From positions 1 to 64,000 of the forward strand of contig CAXKVF010000094.1 in the NCBI GenBank assembly GCA_964057225.1: a DNA stretch of 64,000 nucleotides. The letters are read 5' to 3'. Numbering within the stretch: the stretch's first letter is position 1; the number at the start of each line of letters is the position of its first letter. The notes beneath the pieces are model-generated. The model was given only the letters and a program-made list of their open reading frames with translations. It was not told the origin of the DNA and searched no databases. The stretch is from Auanema rhodensis. Its lineage: Eukaryota > Nematoda > Chromadorea > Rhabditida > Rhabditidae. The position numbers and the translations under genes were made by a program. This document shows, piece by piece, positions 60,101 through 64,000 of the stretch.

Positions 60101-61919
60101 CATCACGTGTACATTTAATTAGCATAAATTAAAGTTCACGTAAATTTCAAAGTCATGGTTACCATGCACCAATATCAATAAAAATTGGTTTTTAGACTAA
60201 TATGGACATGGGGAATCTAATTTTGAAAACCGCATCTCTTTATCTTTCACGTGAAGCGAGTTACATACCAAGTGCACATCACGTGTACATTTAATTAGCA
60301 TAAATTAAAGTTCACGTAAATTTCAAAGTCATGGTTACCATGCACCAATATCAATAAAAATTTGTTTTTAGACTAATATGGACATGGGGAATCTAATTGT
60401 GAAAACCGCATCTCTTTATCTTTCACGTGAAGCGAGTTACATACCAAGTGCACATCACGTGTACATTTAATTAGCATAAATTAAAGTTCACGTAAATTTC
60501 AAAGTCATGGTTACCATGCACCAATATCAATAAAAATTTGTTTTTAGACTAATATGGACATGGGGAATCTAATTGTGAAAACCGCATCTCTTTATCTTTC
60601 ACGTGAAGCGAGTTACATACCAAGTGCACATCACGTGTACATTTAATTAGCATAAATTAAAGTTCACGTAAATTTCAAAGTCATGGTTACCATGAACCAA
60701 TATCAATAAAAATTTGTTTTTAGACTAATATGGACATGGGGAATCTAATTTTGAAAACCGCATCTCTTTATCTTTCACGTGAAGCGAGTTACATACCAAG
60801 TGCACATCACGTGTACATTTAATTAGCATAAATTAAAGTTCACGTAAATTTCAAAGTCATGGTTACCATGAAGCAATATCAATAAAAATTTGTTTTTAGA
60901 CTAATATGGACATGGGGAATCTAATTTTGAAAACCGCATCTCTTTATCTTTCACGTGAAGCGAGTTACATACCAAGTGCACATCACGTGTACATTTAATT
61001 AGCATAAATTAAAGTTCACGTAAATTTCAAAGTCATGGTTACCATGAACCAATATCAATAAAAATTTGTTTTAAGACTTATATGGACATGGGGAATCTAA
61101 TTTTGAAAACCGCATCTCTTTATCTTTCACGTGAAGCGAGTTACATACCAAGTGCACATCACGTGTACATTTAATTAGCATAAATTAAAGTTCACGTAAA
61201 TTTCAAAGTCATGGTTACCATGAACCAATATCAATAAAAATTTGTTTTTAGACTAATATGGACATGGGGAATCTAATTTTGAAAACCGCATCTCTTTATC
61301 TTTCACGTGAAGCGAGTTACATACCAAGTGCACATCACGTGTACATTAAATTAGCATAAATTAAAGTTCACGTAAATTTCAAAGTCATGGTTACCATGAA
61401 CCAATATCAATAAAAATTTGTTTTTAGACTAATATGGACATGGGGAATCTAATTTTGAAAACCGCATCTCTTTATCTTTCACGTGAAGCGAGTTACATAC
61501 CAAGTGCACATCACGTGTACATTTAATTAGCATAAATTAAAGTTCACGTAAATTTCAAAGTCATGGTTACCATGAACCAATATCAATAAAAATTTGTTTT
61601 TAGACTAATATGGACATGGGGAATCTAATTTTGAAAACCGCATCTCTTTATCTTTCACGTGAAGCGAGTTACATACCAAGTGCACATCACGTGTACATTT
61701 AATTAGCATAAATTAAAGTTCACGTAAATTTCAAAGTCATGGTTACCATGCACCAATATCAATAAAAATTTGTTTTTAGACTAATATGGACATGGGGAAT
61801 CTAATTTTGAAAACCGCATCTCTTTATCTTTCACGTGAAGCGAGTTACATACCAAGTGCACATCACGTGTACATTTAATTAGCATAAATTAAAGTTCACG
61901 TAAATTTCAAAGTCATGGT

Positions 61920-63580
61920 TACCATGAAGCAATATCAATAAAAATTTGTTTTTAGACTAATATGGACATGGGGAATCTAATTTTGAAAACCGCATCTCTT
62001 TATCTTTCACGTGAAGCGAGTTACATACCAAGTGCACATCACGTGTACATTAAATTAGCATAAATTAAAGTTCACGAAAATTTCAAAGTCATGGTTACCA
62101 TGCACCAATATCAATTAAAATTTGTTTTTAGACTAATATGGACATGGGGAATCTAATTTTGTAAACCGCATCTCTTTATCTTTCACGTGAAGCGAGTTAC
62201 ATACCAAGTGCACATCACGTGTACATTTAATTAGCATAAATTAAAGTTCACGTAAATTTCAAAGTCATGGTTACCATGCACCAATATCAATAAAAATTTG
62301 TTTTTAGACTAATATGGACATGGGGAATCTAATTTTGAAAACCGCATCTCTTTATCTTTCACGTGAAGCGAGTTACATACCAAGTGCACATCACGTGTAC
62401 ATTTAATTAGCATAAATTAAAGTTCACATAAATTTCAAAGTCATGGTTACCATGAACCAATATCAATAAAAATTTGTTTTTAGACTAATATGGACATGGG
62501 GAATCTAATTTTGAAAACCGCATCTCTTTATCTTTCACGTGAAGCGAGTTACATACCAAGTGCACATCACGTGTACATTTAATTAGCATAAATTAAAGTT
62601 CACGTAAATTTCAAAGTCATGGTTACCATGCACCAATATCAATAAAAATTTGTTTTTAGACTAATATGGACATGGGGAATCTAATTTTGAAAACCGCATC
62701 TCTTTATCTTTCACGTGAAGCGAGTTACATACCAAGTGCACATCACGTGTACATTTAATTAGCATAAATTAAAGTTCACGTAAATTTCAAAGTCATGGTT
62801 ACCATGAAGCAATATCAATAAAAATTTGTTTTTAGACTAATATGGACATGGGGAATCTAATTTTGAAAACCGCATCTCTTTATCTTTCACGTGAAGCGAG
62901 TTACATACCAAGTGCACATCACGTGTACATTAAATTAGCATAAATTAAAGTTCACGAAAATTTCAAAGTCATGGTTACCATGCACCAATATCAATTAAAA
63001 TTTGTTTTTAGACTAATATGGACATGGGGAATCTAATTTTGTAAACCGCATCTCTTTATCTTTCACGTGAAGCGAGTTACATACCAAGTGCACATCACGT
63101 GTACATTTAATTAGCATAAATTAAAGTTCACGTAAATTTCAAAGTCATGGTTACCATGCACCAATATCAATAAAAATTTGTTTTTAGACTAATATGGACA
63201 TGGGGAATCTAATTTTGAAAACCGCATCTCTTTATCTTTCACGTGAAGCGAGTTACATACCAAGTGCACATCACGTGTACATTTAATTAGCATAAATTAA
63301 AGTTCACGTAAATTTCAAAGTCATGGTTACCATGAAGCAATATCAATAAAAATTTGTTTTTAGACTAATATGGACATGGGGAATCTAATTTTGAAAACCG
63401 CATCTCTTTATCTTTCACGTGAAGCGAGTTACATACCAAGTGCACATCACGTGTACATTTAATTAGCATAAATTAAAGTTCACGTAAATTTCAAAGTCAT
63501 GGTTACCATGCACCAATATCAATTAAAATTTGTTTTTAGACTAATATGGACATGGGGAATCTAATTTTGTAAACCGCATC
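61920..63580. repeat. 5-monomer duplication near the right edge
   Basis: TACATTAAATTAG followed by CACGAAAATTT and TCAATTAAAATT occurs near 62047-62120 and again 880 bp later. A third TCAATTAAAATT lies near 63518, three monomers on. This is a recent local duplication. Confidence 0.7.
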
Positions 63581-64000
63581 TCTTTATCTTTCACGTGAAG
63601 CGAGTTACATACCAAGTGCACATCACGTGTACATTTAATTAGCATAAATTAAAGTTCACGTAAATTTCAAAGTCATGGTTACCATGCACCAATATCAATA
63701 AAAATTGGTTTTTAGACTAATATGGACATGGGGAATCTAATTTTGAAAACCGCATCTCTTTATCTTTCACGTGAAGCGAGTTACATACCAAGTGCACATC
63801 ACGTGTACATTTAATTAGCATAAATTAAAGTTCACGTAAATTTCAAAGTCATGGTTACCATGCACCAATATCAATAAAAATTTGTTTTTAGACTAATATG
63901 GACATGGGGAATCTAATTTTGAAAACCGCATCTCTTTATCTTTCACGTGAAGCGAGTTACATACCAAGTGCACATCACGTGTACATTTAATTAGCATAAA

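Larger units (their letters stand above)
47605..64000. repeat. 176-bp satellite array, right arm
   Basis: Same satellite, same orientation and phase as the left arm. After 20 bp (4-bp duplication plus the last 16 bp of the interrupted monomer), monomer starts run from 47625 to 63993, exactly 93 x 176 bp with no net length change. Variants common here but rare or absent on the left include AATTGGTTTTT, TTTTGTAAAC, CAATTAAAATTT and TACATTAAATTAG. The array continues past the window. Confidence 0.98.

Overview
This window is eukaryotic: a long satellite DNA array broken by one complete LTR retrotransposon. The best guess for the host is a nematode (confidence about 0.5). Reasons are a 54-bp intron with a TTTTAG 3' end, a TTTTCAG acceptor 20 nt before an ATG, paired ACTGATAA motifs like the extended site of worm intestinal GATA factors, and a herpesvirus-gB-like fusogen in a retroelement, known from the nematode Tas family. 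No ordinary host gene, rRNA or tRNA gene was found.

Layout. Positions 1-35533 are a head-to-tail array of a 176-bp, AT-rich monomer: 201 full copies plus 160 bp of the next. Positions 35534-47604 (12,071 bp) are the retrotransposon, flanked by a 4-bp target duplication (CATC). Positions 47605-64000 continue the same array from exactly the base where it was cut: 20 bp, 93 full monomers and 8 bp. Spacing is nearly perfect. In about 295 monomers I find three 1-bp deletions, all the same change. Shared variants show higher-order repeats whose period differs by region (14-16, 18-22, 25, 12, 14 and 5 monomers).

The retrotransposon has two 366-bp LTRs that read as identical, a primer binding site that fits tRNA-Gln, and a polypurine tract. 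One open frame of 2901 codons holds Gag, an envelope-like glycoprotein, protease, reverse transcriptase, RNase H and a DD35E integrase with a GPY/F module, in that order. It is Ty3/gypsy-like by its pol. The unusual points are the glycoprotein placed between Gag and Pol in the same frame, its likeness to class III (gB-type) fusogens, and the absence of any stop or frameshift between Gag, Env and Pol. Two GT donors near the end of Gag and an AG acceptor before protease would remove the envelope in frame, which suggests how Gag-Pol could be made separately.

The 1.9-kb leader before gag carries a second, antisense gene: two exons joined by a 54-bp intron, about 180 residues, with a splice-acceptor-like motif before its ATG and AATAAA 16 nt after its stop. 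I do not recognise the protein. The 3' untranslated region holds a 474-bp imperfect palindrome. The main frame has no in-frame AUG in its first 333 codons, so its true start is unresolved (spliced leader exon, non-AUG start, or Met334).
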